Positions 1-8,131 are shown, counted from the stretch's first letter. The stretch: DNA of 46,761 bases from an uncultured Erysipelotrichaceae bacterium (GCA_900315885.1 ONAT01000011.1:1-46761), one strand, 5' to 3'. The notes: generated from the letters alone by a model not told the origin. Translations and numbers: made by a program.

Positions 1-76
1 CCCAATGCACATAATGTATAAAGGATATTACTATGATGAAGAGACAAAACTTTATTATTGTATGTCTAGATACTAT
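1..76 (+). repeat. 76-bp direct repeat, copy 1 (RHS core end)
   Basis: Identical to 2254-2329 by direct comparison. It encodes the MHIMYKGYYYDEE to SRYY part of the RHS core. The copy may extend left of the window edge. Identity ends abruptly at the point where copy 2 has lost 28 codons. Confidence 0.95.
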
Positions 77-838
77 AGTCCTGAATTTAGAAGATTTATA
101 AGCCCTGATAAATGTGATTATTTAGAAGCAAAAAAACTTAATGGTTTGAATCTTTACTGCTATTGTGGGAATGATCCTGTGAATTTCAAACAAATATCAG
201 TTATTTCGGGAGACTCAGTAATTAGTTCATCAATCTCTGTAGGATGTTCACTTGTTTCAAAGGGTGGATTTTCAAGAGGGAGCCTTGATGGATATTGTAA
301 TCCGTCAGTCCCATGGTGGATCTCAACAGCAGTAGGTGCAATTCCAGATTTAATTTTAGGAATGAAATATTTAACTTCTAATGGAATGCACAGTAAATTT
401 GCTTATGCAACAAACACAAGATATATGCATCCAATTATGGATGGAACTTGGCGTTGGTTTAGTAAATCAACTTCAAATTTTGGATCAGTAGCTAAAGGCA
501 CATTTAAGCAAATATTAACTGGAGATGCTAGAGCCGAATTCGGCGCCATTGCTAAATCATTTGGTAGTGCCGTTGGATTAAACGCACTTGTTAACTTTGG
601 ATTTAATCTTTATGAAAACAATGGACAAATTGATTCGGAAATGTTGTTGGATACTGCTATTGATACTGGTATTGGTGTTGTTTCATATTATTTGGCATCA
701 GGAACGATGTCGCTTGCTACAGCTGGCTTGTTAACAGCTGGAGTTGCTTTGCCAGGAATTATTGTAGTAGGTGGTGTTGTAATCCTAAGTATTGGATTTG
801 AACATTTAATTAGGGCGATATCAGGCTATTGGGATTAA
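2..838 (+). CDS. RHS-repeat protein C-terminal tip, 5' end outside window
   Basis: The reading frame is open to the window edge, so this is probably the 3' end of a longer RHS gene; the first internal ATG is at 5. Residues 1-60 from that ATG are the end of an RHS core: YKGYYYDEETKLYY, SRYYSPEFRRFISPD and YCGNDPVN match the usual hyper-conserved border before a variable toxin domain. The remaining 215 or so residues are a variable tip. It has a WWISTAVGAIPDL stretch, then glycine/alanine-rich hydrophobic helices in the last 60 residues that could insert in membranes. No nuclease or protease motif is visible. The next gene, 24 bp downstream, encodes a two-helix membrane protein, which would suit immunity to a membrane-acting toxin. 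The RHS assignment is from motifs; toxicity is inference. Confidence 0.75.
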   Translation, partial: PMHIMYKGYYYDEETKLYYCMSRYYSPEFRRFISPDKCDYLEAKKLNGLNLYCYCGNDPVNFKQISVISGDSVISSSISVGCSLVSKGGFSRGSLDGYCNPSVPWWISTAVGAIPDLILGMKYLTSNGMHSKFAYATNTRYMHPIMDGTWRWFSKSTSNFGSVAKGTFKQILTGDARAEFGAIAKSFGSAVGLNALVNFGFNLYENNGQIDSEMLLDTAIDTGIGVVSYYLASGTMSLATAGLLTAGVALPGIIVVGGVVILSIGFEHLIRAISGYWD

Positions 839-862
839 AATATTAAAGGATAATTTATCAAT

Positions 863-1441
863 ATGAAAAAAAGAATAAGAAATTATTTAAATTCTAAAGA
901 CAAAATTAAATATAGTAACTTAGATAGAATCTTTGAATTATACTTGAGTGGGGACATTAAAAAGTTATTATCTAAATATGCTGGAGTAGGAGTTTATCCA
1001 ACTATCAATAAATTAGGTAAAACAATTCAATTAAATTATAATTATCATAACATTTATGTTATTATAAATTTTTTTGAAGACAAATATAATGTTGCTATAT
1101 ATTATGCGGGTATTGATGCTGAAGAATTGGAAAAACTTTTCATTGATTATGATTATCAAAAAGATTTCAGTTTAAAAGAATTAATTAATGAAACTGATAT
1201 GAAAATCAAAAAACATCCTAGATTAAAGAATACTACTTTAATAGAAAAAAAGAAAAAGAGATATTCTATGATTGCATGGATTTGTTTAGGCTTGCCTATT
1301 ATAATTTTTGGGAGTATAGCATTATATAGTATTATTACCAAAAATAGTGTAAAATTAAATGTGTGGTTAGGAATATTTTTCATTGTTATTCCTTTAATAA
1401 TTTGGTTTATATTTGATGTAAAATCGAAAAAATTAAAATAG
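863..1441 (+). CDS. Two-helix membrane protein, candidate immunity to RHS tip 1
   Basis: A 192-residue protein that I do not recognise as a named family. Residues 1-130 are soluble and charged (lysine-rich, with EELEKLFIDYDY). Two hydrophobic segments follow, at about 137-160 and 167-184, separated by a short loop and ended by a KSKKLK basic tail. It starts 24 bp after the RHS tip with an AAAGGA ribosome-binding site and is on the same strand. Gene order tip-then-immunity is the established layout of polymorphic toxins, so immunity is the leading idea. It could also be an unrelated small membrane protein. No terminator is obvious right after it. Confidence 0.6.
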   Translation: MKKRIRNYLNSKDKIKYSNLDRIFELYLSGDIKKLLSKYAGVGVYPTINKLGKTIQLNYNYHNIYVIINFFEDKYNVAIYYAGIDAEELEKLFIDYDYQKDFSLKELINETDMKIKKHPRLKNTTLIEKKKKRYSMIAWICLGLPIIIFGSIALYSIITKNSVKLNVWLGIFFIVIPLIIWFIFDVKSKKLK

Positions 1442-1645
1442 CATAATAGGAAGATGCCATAATTGATTATTTTCCTAAGTGCTAAAATTGAGAATTAATT
1501 TTTAAAACCCAAAAATAAGACTTTTAAAGTTTTGTGAAGATTGTAATAAATTTTTAACCAACAAATAAAACGACACAATAGCGGTGAGCTACAAAGCAAG
1601 TTATTGGTTAAATAAAATCGATTTTTGGGGGGGTTCTAGGAAAAT
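1442..1645 (+). other. Non-coding gap inside the RHS region with inverted repeat
   Basis: About 200 bp without a convincing gene. It contains an inverted repeat with 8-bp arms TTAACCAA (1554-1561) and TTGGTTAA (1604-1611) around a 42-nt loop, then a run of seven G at about 1627-1633. No T-run follows the repeat, so it does not look like a terminator. It may be a remnant of an older cassette. Confidence 0.4.
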
Positions 1646-1708
1646 ATGAAAATACAAGTATATTCTAATAGCAATTATATTAGTATTTCTTTTTTTAAAA
1701 TTGATTGA

Positions 1709-2020
1709 ATGAAAGTGTATCAATTATTTGAATATATGAATATTGATTATGTTTCGATTTTGCTAGATGAATCTAATGAATATATTTTTGAAAAATATAT
1801 TTTAATTGATGATTTTATTGATTACATTTCTAATGCTAATTCCTCTATAGTTGTTTTTGATGGCAGGGTTGAATCTTGTTCAATAGATAAAGAACTAGAT
1901 ATTCTTATGAATAAAAAAATACTAGTCGATATTAATTTGGGTGAAAATAGGATATTCAGTATAATTAACACAAATAACATAATGATAACAAAAGAAGAAA
2001 TAAAAAAAATATTTAAATAG
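1709..2020 (+). CDS. Small acidic protein, possibly 5'-truncated by a stop codon
   Basis: A 103-residue protein with no family I recognise. It is rich in Asp/Glu/Ile and looks soluble (alternating predicted strands, then a KEEIKKIFK helix). It sits second after RHS tip 1, so it may be an immunity or orphan-immunity protein. The ATG at 1709 has no good ribosome-binding site and directly follows TGA (1706-1708). In the same frame, an ATG at 1646 is preceded by TAGGA at proper distance and runs 20 codons to that TGA. The original gene was therefore probably 1646-2020 and has a nonsense change, most simply TGG to TGA. A short product from 1709 is still possible. Confidence 0.5.
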   Translation: MKVYQLFEYMNIDYVSILLDESNEYIFEKYILIDDFIDYISNANSSIVVFDGRVESCSIDKELDILMNKKILVDINLGENRIFSIINTNNIMITKEEIKKIFK

Positions 2021-2044
2021 CAAATTACTTTTACAATCAAAATT

Positions 2045-2080
2045 AGGTAGGTTTACTCTATGAGTAGACCTATCTTTTTT
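2045..2080 (+). terminator. Rho-independent terminator after cassette 1
   Basis: Arms AGGTAGGTTTACTC and GAGTAGACCTATCT pair with two G-U wobbles around a short TAT loop, followed by seven T. It ends transcription of the first RHS cassette. Confidence 0.8.
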
Positions 2081-2253
2081 TATAAAAACCTTTTAAAAAT
2101 TTCATCTAAATGTTAATATAAAATTAAGAATAGGGGTGAAATAATATACTAGTTAATGAGTTAAAAGGGACATAACTTTTGGTTTTGTAATAATAAAATA
2201 TATGTTTATGAAGCATTTGGTAAGATATACGCTGTATCTGGCAGAAATGATTT

Positions 2254-2329
2254 CCCAATGCACATAATGTATAAAGGATATTACTATGATGAAGAGACAA
2301 AACTTTATTATTGTATGTCTAGATACTAT
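2254..2329 (+). repeat. 76-bp direct repeat, copy 2 (RHS core end)
   Basis: Exact copy of 1-76. Here the frame continues upstream to a TAA at 2162-2164 and encodes more RHS core (YVYEAFGKIYAVSGRND), so the homologous segment is longer than the shared 76 bp that this window can show. Confidence 0.95.
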
Positions 2330-2857
2330 TATTGTAATAATGATCCAGTTAATAATTATGATCCAACTGGACATCTCGCGATTAGCACCATTATAGGAAT
2401 TGTTGTTGGTGTTGTGGCTTTACTTGCAACTGCACACGATATTTATGCACTTGTAAGTAAAGATGTAAATATTGATAAAGACTATACAAACTCAAACAAT
2501 GTTCGAATACATAATTCTTATAAAATATTAACTCCATGGGTTAGATATTGTTATAGTTTTTATTTAAATCATATTAATCCGAACACTAAGGACGTAATCC
2601 AAGGAAGCACTGCTGGAGTCCAATTTGAATGGGAGTTACACAATTATGCTGCTTGGCTTGGAATAAAAGGAGAATCCACAAGAGATCTTGATGTTGGAAA
2701 ATCTATTTTCGCAGATGGCAATAGTCATTTAATAAGAGATGAAGAAGGAAATTTGACTCTAGAAGGTGTTATGTCAGTGGCTATGCGATTGATGTATATT
2801 TTTTCAGGTAATCCTATTTTTTGGATTTGGGACTTAATTGTAAACGGGGGATTTTAA
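2258..2857 (+). CDS. Displaced (orphan) RHS C-terminal tip 2
   Basis: The RHS-like reading frame is open from 2165 (just after TAA) but lacks a start until ATG 2258. It is a headless tip rather than a full RHS protein. The core ends SRYYYCNNDPVNNYDPTGH; compared with tip 1, 28 codons (the SPEFRRFISPD part) are missing in frame. The tip then has a hydrophobic helix (about residues 40-66, IGIVVGVVALLATAHDIYAL), a GVQFEWELHN motif, a DLDVGKSIFADGN motif, and a tryptophan-rich end. I recall similar EWELHN-type tails in Firmicute RHS proteins but cannot name a family or activity. The lipoprotein gene starts at the base after its stop. It may be silent storage for recombination into the upstream RHS gene. 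Confidence 0.65.
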   Translation: MHIMYKGYYYDEETKLYYCMSRYYYCNNDPVNNYDPTGHLAISTIIGIVVGVVALLATAHDIYALVSKDVNIDKDYTNSNNVRIHNSYKILTPWVRYCYSFYLNHINPNTKDVIQGSTAGVQFEWELHNYAAWLGIKGESTRDLDVGKSIFADGNSHLIRDEEGNLTLEGVMSVAMRLMYIFSGNPIFWIWDLIVNGGF

Positions 2858-3715
2858 ATGAAAAGGAAACGGGGATTAAAAATTTCACTATTATTTCTAT
2901 TTTTAACTTCATGCCGACAAGATAATACTCAATTAGCGAAAGATGAGTTTTCAAAATATTTTAATGGTAAAGACGAGGTTGTTTTAAAGGTTGGTGATTT
3001 TCTTTATTTTGAAAAAGTTACATTAAATTTGAGCGAATTAATAGATGATAATGAATTTAATAGTGGAGTAATAATTAAAAATGATTCAGTAATATTCTCC
3101 ACATCTCAAATGGATTCAATGAGTAATTATACGTTTAATATTTATGAATCTAATTTACAAGGGACTGAAATTAAACAAATTTTTTCAAAAAGTGGATTTA
3201 AAACTCATACATGGGCCTATGCGATTGATGATATCTTTTATATAGAACATTATTCAAACCATGGATTTGATTTTAGCAGCAAAGTTATAGATAAATACAC
3301 TCTTTCAACACAAAGATATGAGAATGTTGCAAAAGGTAAAGACTGTAGTTTATCAGATTATCGTCAAAAAGAAACACAAAATAGATATGAAATTGAAATG
3401 GTAGAAAATAAATCACCACAAGAGCATGGAAAATTCATAATTAGTGATTTATTAAATAAAGTTGAAGTAACGATAGATGATGATTATCTAAAGAAAACAG
3501 AATATATTTCGTCAATGGAAATATTTAATTATGGTCCAAAAATGTTTGAGATATCAAAAGGTCATATATTAATAGCTTATGGGATTGCTGCGGGAGATGG
3601 TTGGACCAATCCACTGCTAGTATTTGAATATGATTTTAGTACTAATACGTTAGATTATAAATTGTTAGCATTCCCATATGATATTGTAGTAGTAGATTTG
3701 CTATATATTGGTTAA
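2858..3715 (+). CDS. Lipoprotein, candidate immunity to RHS tip 2
   Basis: 285 residues. It begins with a lipoprotein signal (basic KRKR start, LLFLFL core) and lipobox LTSC with the modified Cys at 19. The mature part is soluble and probably beta-rich, with no named domain visible. The ATG follows the stop of tip 2 directly, and GGGGGA in the end of tip 2 is its ribosome-binding site, so the two are translationally coupled. Surface lipoproteins are known immunity proteins for toxins that act at or cross the membrane, which fits its place. A 39-bp stretch around its lipobox recurs at 4462-4500 in a decayed copy. Its function is inferred from context only. Confidence 0.6.
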   Translation: MKRKRGLKISLLFLFLTSCRQDNTQLAKDEFSKYFNGKDEVVLKVGDFLYFEKVTLNLSELIDDNEFNSGVIIKNDSVIFSTSQMDSMSNYTFNIYESNLQGTEIKQIFSKSGFKTHTWAYAIDDIFYIEHYSNHGFDFSSKVIDKYTLSTQRYENVAKGKDCSLSDYRQKETQNRYEIEMVENKSPQEHGKFIISDLLNKVEVTIDDDYLKKTEYISSMEIFNYGPKMFEISKGHILIAYGIAAGDGWTNPLLVFEYDFSTNTLDYKLLAFPYDIVVVDLLYIG

Positions 3716-3804
3716 ATATATTTTGAACATTAAAGAAAACTTATATTATTTTGCTTATTAGTTAATAAAGTTGATTAATATTTTTTAATTAAAGGAGTTA
3801 ATTT

Positions 3805-4287
3805 ATGAAAAGTGTTTATTCTAATAGAACTACGATTTATTTGTCTATCATAGGTCTTCTTATTTTTTCTAGCGCTATGATTATATGTATATTTTCTTTG
3901 ATTGATAATGTTATGAATAATCAACCAATTATGATAATAATAAATTCAATTTCGCTTTTTGTGTTTGTTTGTTTTATAGTTTTATTTCTTTTTATATTAA
4001 ATAGATTTGGTTGCAAAATACTATATGATGAAGATGAAAAACAAATAATTAGAAAAGGATTCATTTGTGGATACAAGTATCAGTTGAAAATAGAAGATAT
4101 TAAAGAAATAATAGTTGCTACATTTCCTAAGGAAACAACATATTATGTTTTAATCGATTCGTATAATACTAAATGTGTTGGTGGTTATAAAAAATCATTT
4201 ATAAGAATAGAAAAAAATAAAAAGAATCAAAAATTTATAAGACAATTTTGGAATAAACCAATCAAAACAATTAATTTATATTTCTAA
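3805..4287 (+). CDS. Two-helix membrane protein with PH-like domain
   Basis: 160 residues. Two hydrophobic helices at about 11-33 and 43-66 form a hairpin. They are followed by a compact strand-rich domain (GCKILYDEDEKQIIRKGFICGYKYQLKIEDI split over the bend, then an IKEIIV strand), which resembles bacterial PH-type domains seen in small membrane proteins. It has an AAAGGAG ribosome-binding site. It is the last gene of cassette 2, 89 bp after the lipoprotein, and may be a second immunity protein or an accessory gene. I do not recognise a named family with certainty. Confidence 0.5.
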   Translation: MKSVYSNRTTIYLSIIGLLIFSSAMIICIFSLIDNVMNNQPIMIIINSISLFVFVCFIVLFLFILNRFGCKILYDEDEKQIIRKGFICGYKYQLKIEDIKEIIVATFPKETTYYVLIDSYNTKCVGGYKKSFIRIEKNKKNQKFIRQFWNKPIKTINLYF

Positions 4288-4340
4288 AAGTAGTATTAAC
4301 CATTCTGATAATTACATATCTTCCAACTTATTTTATATTT

Positions 4341-4512
4341 AAAAACTTTTAAATAGTTTATTTAAATGTTAGTATAAATTAAGAATATTCGGAGTTTATA
4401 TTATTTAGTTATAAATGGTGAACTTTGAATTGAAAAGAGCGTAATTTAAAATATCAATACTTTTCTATTTTTAACTTCATGTCGACAAGATAATACACAA
4501 TACGTGAAATAA
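4341..4512 (+). pseudogene. Scar of a third RHS/lipoprotein cassette
   Basis: Two pieces show that a whole cassette was lost here. First, 4341-4387 resembles 2084-2132, the DNA just upstream of tip 2. Second, 4462-4500 matches 2894-2932 in the lipoprotein gene with only two differences, both synonymous (TGC/TGT and ACT/ACA), so the peptide LTSCRQDNTQ is kept. It ends soon after in YVK-stop. There is no start codon: the frame meets TAA at 4447-4449. The tip and most of the lipoprotein gene are absent. Confidence 0.75.
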
Positions 4513-4578
4513 TTATTGCTTGTAAATCTCCTTGTTTGATAGTAGAATTTATTCAAGGAAAAAGAAGGTGTTAAACCA

Positions 4579-5307
4579 ATGTTTAAAATGATATGGCTTG
4601 TTTTACGCACAGTACCTTTTCTTTTATGGAATTATTTTACTTGGATTTTACATTATTATCACAAAAGAAAGAAATACACAATTGAAGTTAGATATGCAAA
4701 AGTTCGTAAGTTTATTATCAAAGCTTTAAAAGTATTGCATGTTGAATTAGAGGTCGAAGGCGTAGAAAATCTTAATTCGCCAGGAATTAAAATGTTAACA
4801 CCTAATCATCAAGCTGTTTTAGATCCTGCTTATATCATTGCTTTAAGTGAAAAGCCTGTAGCTTTTATGGCTAAGATTGAATCTAAAAAGATTCCAATTA
4901 TAAATAAAATTATGGGAATCTTAGATTGTGATTATTTAGATAGAAAAGATTTACATCAACAAGTTCGCGTGTTAAAAAATGTTGAAAATTCTTTATTAGA
5001 AGGCAAAATGAATTGGGGCGTTTTCCCAGAAGGAACACGTAACAAAGATATCGATAATGTTGTGGTTAATGAATTTCATCCAGGAACATTTAAAATGGCA
5101 ATAAGAAATAACTTCGACGTTGTGCCAGTTGCTATTGATAACTCTTATAAAGTTCTTTCTAAAAAATATCACGCCCAAAGATTTAAAATTAAAATTTCCT
5201 TTCTCCCACCAGTTAATGCTCAATCTTTAAATACACAAAATACTATTGATTTTGCTAAAGATGTCCAAAAACAAGTAGAAAATAAAATAATTGAAATTAG
5301 AAAATAA
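4579..5307 (+). CDS. plsC: 1-acyl-sn-glycerol-3-phosphate acyltransferase
   Basis: 242 residues, normal for PlsC. It makes phosphatidic acid from lysophosphatidate at the cytoplasmic membrane. An N-terminal hydrophobic segment (residues 4-26) anchors it. The catalytic H(X4)D motif is H77-D82 in NHQAVLDPAY, and the substrate-binding EGTR is at 151-154 in FPEGTRNKD. The start has an AGAAGG ribosome-binding site. It is a single-gene unit between the RHS region and the convergent nuclease gene, ended by a shared hairpin. The acyltransferase family is certain; the exact acyl donor is not visible. Confidence 0.92.
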   Translation: MFKMIWLVLRTVPFLLWNYFTWILHYYHKRKKYTIEVRYAKVRKFIIKALKVLHVELEVEGVENLNSPGIKMLTPNHQAVLDPAYIIALSEKPVAFMAKIESKKIPIINKIMGILDCDYLDRKDLHQQVRVLKNVENSLLEGKMNWGVFPEGTRNKDIDNVVVNEFHPGTFKMAIRNNFDVVPVAIDNSYKVLSKKYHAQRFKIKISFLPPVNAQSLNTQNTIDFAKDVQKQVENKIIEIRK

Positions 5308-5309
5308 TA

Positions 5310-5340
5310 AAAGGATTGCTTATGGCAATCCTTTATTTTT
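5310..5340. terminator. Bidirectional terminator between plsC and the DNase gene
   Basis: Perfect hairpin AAGGATTGC / GCAATCCTT with a 4-5 nt loop. A-rich sequence on one side and T-rich on the other let it end both converging genes. Confidence 0.85.
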
Positions 5341-8131
5341 ATTCTTCTTTCTTATTCCTTTTTAAAATAAGAATTATAATTAACGATGAGATAGCAAGAA
5401 CAAGAATACTAGATGCAATAGTGATACCACTTAATAAACTATTGTTTTTAACAAGCTGATTTGTGTTGCTTGTATCACCCTCATCAATATTTAAAGAGGC
5501 AACATTAGCAATATAACGCATTGATGTACCAATAGTAATAATAGTTCCATCACTTGCGGTAACATCATATGTTGAATTTAATAATGTTTTAGTAGTGGTA
5601 TCTAAATTATTGTACTCATTAACTAGACTATTGATGTTATCAGTATTATTAATAAAATCACAAATAGACCAGTCATTTCCACTTTGAACACGGACAACGT
5701 TATACCATTTGTTATTTAAGAATGATAAGGCATTTTCTATTGCACTAACATCACTATAATTTGTTACATTAGCTTTCTCTAAATCATCTAATAAAGCATA
5801 ATCACTTTTAGCACTCGTAATATTAGTCGTAGCGCTAAATAAATCCGGAGGAGTTTCTCTTTCATTAAGTAAGACATCTTTTGCAAGTTTGATTTTTGCG
5901 ATAACTTCATCACTAGTAACTAGAGCGTTGATAGTAATAGTACAAGTTGCTTCTTTGTTTTGATCTTCACTTGTATCAGTAATGATTACTTCACCACTTT
6001 TTAAAGCAGTGACTAATCCATCGGTTACAGTTGCTAAAGTATCGTCAGAACTTTTCCAAGTTACGTTTTGGTTTGTAGCGTTACTTGGAGTAATCGTAGC
6101 AATAAGCTTAAGCGTCTCATTTACTTTTATTGTGGCTTCACTTTGATTTAAGGAAATATCAGTTACATTGATTGTTTCCGTTTCACTTGCTCCTAATTTA
6201 TAAATACTAGGAAGTTGCATTGAACTTGTATAGCAAGCAAAGCGAGGGTTACCACTATTGAATTGAATCAAACGTCCCGCACTTGCAACATTATTAATGG
6301 AAGCTAAATCATTACTTATCGTAATTGTCCAACTACTTGAAGAATCAGTAGTGGAAGATGTTGTGGTAGAAATAGTGTTGCTAGAGCCAGAATATGATAA
6401 TAATCCTTCGCCATCATATAATCCAAATGAACCAGATTCACTACCATCAACAAGAGTAAAGGTAGCAATAGAGTCATCGGAAGTTTTTTGAATAGTGTTA
6501 TTATCAATAGTTACAGAAGCTACGCTTCGTATGTTGGAGCTTTGACTGCTCATAGCGTTTCCATCACTTGTAGAAATAATTATTTTATCGCCACTTGCTA
6601 GATTAGAAACATCACTTACTAAGGTATATGTGCCGGTAGTTACATCATCTCCACTTGAATTGCTAGAGACAGTAATTGTTAAATTAATTTGATCAAGATT
6701 AGAGATACTATCATAGAAATAGATATTATCCGTTCCTTCCATTACACCTTTACAAGTACCATCTTCACTAAGTTCAGTATATTTTGTAATACCAGTTGAA
6801 GAATAAAAGTGGAGTGATGTAGTAGCGCCGCTAGGAACGATTGTTACATAATCTTTTAGGTCGACAGTTTGATTAAGAGGAATGGTTATTTCTTCTTGCG
6901 TTACGGTTATGGAAGTTGCTTTCGTAACGTTTGCTTCTTTAACTGTTACAACGCAAGTTGCATATATTGATGAATTGGTTTTTGATTCGGCTTTAATTGT
7001 TGTTGTGCCACTTGTTAAAGCATTGAAGTAGCCACTTGTAGATATTGTACCGACAGTTTCGTTACTACTTGACCATTTGATGCTTTGATCGCTCACATCA
7101 CTTGGACTAAATGTAACGCTAAATTGATGGCTTTGATATTGGTCGATATCAAGTGTTTCTTGATCTAAACTAATAGATTCTAGAGCGACACTTTGCGAAG
7201 CACAAAGAGATTTAGTAGTCTCATTATATGGACCAAATACACGACAAGCAAAACCTTTATTATCAACATAAGGGTTACGATTTCTTTGAAGACTATATAC
7301 TGCAGCATTACGATTAATTTCTTTTTCGCTAACGGGATCTTCAATTGACCATTTTAATAACATTTCTGTTGACCAAGAATTTAAGCCTGGATAAGAAGTG
7401 CCACCAAGATTTGTATTAGAACTTGTCCAAGTTGAAACTTGATCTTCATAGGCTGTGACCATATAGAAATAAATACGAGCAAAGTCACCTTTATATTCAT
7501 CGCTTGGTTCAAAAGCAGTTCCTCCACCTGAACCAGAATATGTATTCGCACCTAATAAGGATGTATTGTTATTTGAAGCGTATGTAGCGTTATTTACATC
7601 TACTTCACCAAATGGATAATTACTACGGCGACCATTTACATATCCATCAGTAGGGACAATGTGCATTAAGTCGGTATACATTGGACTTGCATCATTAAAC
7701 CAACTTTTTGGCATTGAGTGTTCACGGTTATAACAGCTGTTTTCTCCACTATAAGTACCACATTGATTAGTGCTATAGGTAAAACTTGAAGTAGAAGAAT
7801 ACATATCCCAAATCTTATTCGTGGAAGGGTTGATATCGGTTGTCCTATAAGCCGTCCAAAGATTTGCATATGACAAAGTTGAGTGGCTACTTATTTTGTT
7901 TTTTAGTTTAGTTTTTAAAGTTGAACCAGAATCAGTACCTAGACTTTCATAATTGGTGTAGTAACTTTTATAATCGCTATATGTCCAGTCGTTTTCGTAT
8001 TGGCTACTAGATGGATCAGCCCAGTCTAATTCTGCTCTTGCAAAAACAAAATCATTGACTGGTTTACTTATGAGCGTGTATGCAAAAACGAAACTAGATA
8101 AAAGTAGTTTCAAAATCAAACGTTTTTTCAT
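5339..8131 (-). CDS. Membrane-anchored extracellular endonuclease I with Ig-like domains
   Basis: 930 residues. An export signal at 1-33 is followed by an endonuclease I (EndA/NucM type) domain at about 40-315. Its metal and catalytic motif is NREHSMPKSW, with E137 and H138 (the general base in this family), then TDLMHIVPTDGYVNGRRSNY with N166. Ig-like Big_2 repeats lie near 318-397 and 655-735, with a weaker one near 403-490, and a beta domain (YTLVSDVSNL, RLIQFNSGNPRF) near 497-650. Residues from about 738 to 890 form a module also found at the end of the RNase at 20430-23570. A single transmembrane helix (about 900-922) and KRNKKEE close it. It should degrade extracellular DNA for nutrients or defence. 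The ribosome-binding site is AGGAAAA. Confidence 0.88.
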   Translation of the reverse strand: MKKRLILKLLLSSFVFAYTLISKPVNDFVFARAELDWADPSSSQYENDWTYSDYKSYYTNYESLGTDSGSTLKTKLKNKISSHSTLSYANLWTAYRTTDINPSTNKIWDMYSSTSSFTYSTNQCGTYSGENSCYNREHSMPKSWFNDASPMYTDLMHIVPTDGYVNGRRSNYPFGEVDVNNATYASNNNTSLLGANTYSGSGGGTAFEPSDEYKGDFARIYFYMVTAYEDQVSTWTSSNTNLGGTSYPGLNSWSTEMLLKWSIEDPVSEKEINRNAAVYSLQRNRNPYVDNKGFACRVFGPYNETTKSLCASQSVALESISLDQETLDIDQYQSHQFSVTFSPSDVSDQSIKWSSSNETVGTISTSGYFNALTSGTTTIKAESKTNSSIYATCVVTVKEANVTKATSITVTQEEITIPLNQTVDLKDYVTIVPSGATTSLHFYSSTGITKYTELSEDGTCKGVMEGTDNIYFYDSISNLDQINLTITVSSNSSGDDVTTGTYTLVSDVSNLASGDKIIISTSDGNAMSSQSSNIRSVASVTIDNNTIQKTSDDSIATFTLVDGSESGSFGLYDGEGLLSYSGSSNTISTTTSSTTDSSSSWTITISNDLASINNVASAGRLIQFNSGNPRFACYTSSMQLPSIYKLGASETETINVTDISLNQSEATIKVNETLKLIATITPSNATNQNVTWKSSDDTLATVTDGLVTALKSGEVIITDTSEDQNKEATCTITINALVTSDEVIAKIKLAKDVLLNERETPPDLFSATTNITSAKSDYALLDDLEKANVTNYSDVSAIENALSFLNNKWYNVVRVQSGNDWSICDFINNTDNINSLVNEYNNLDTTTKTLLNSTYDVTASDGTIITIGTSMRYIANVASLNIDEGDTSNTNQLVKNNSLLSGITIASSILVLAISSLIIILILKRNKKEE

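Noticed and set aside
1156-1383. Minus-strand ORF of 75 residues
   Set aside because: It lies wholly opposite the membrane protein gene, is the complement of its hydrophobic part, and has no ribosome-binding site.
1646-2020. Idea that this genome reads TGA as tryptophan
   Set aside because: spoIIAA, spoIIAB, spoVAC, spoVAD and the DUF3990 gene all end in TGA at exact overlaps with the next start, so TGA is a stop here.
1-4560. Prophage or integrative element as carrier of the RHS cassettes
   Set aside because: No integrase, transposase, attachment repeat or phage gene is visible; the repeats are within RHS coding DNA.
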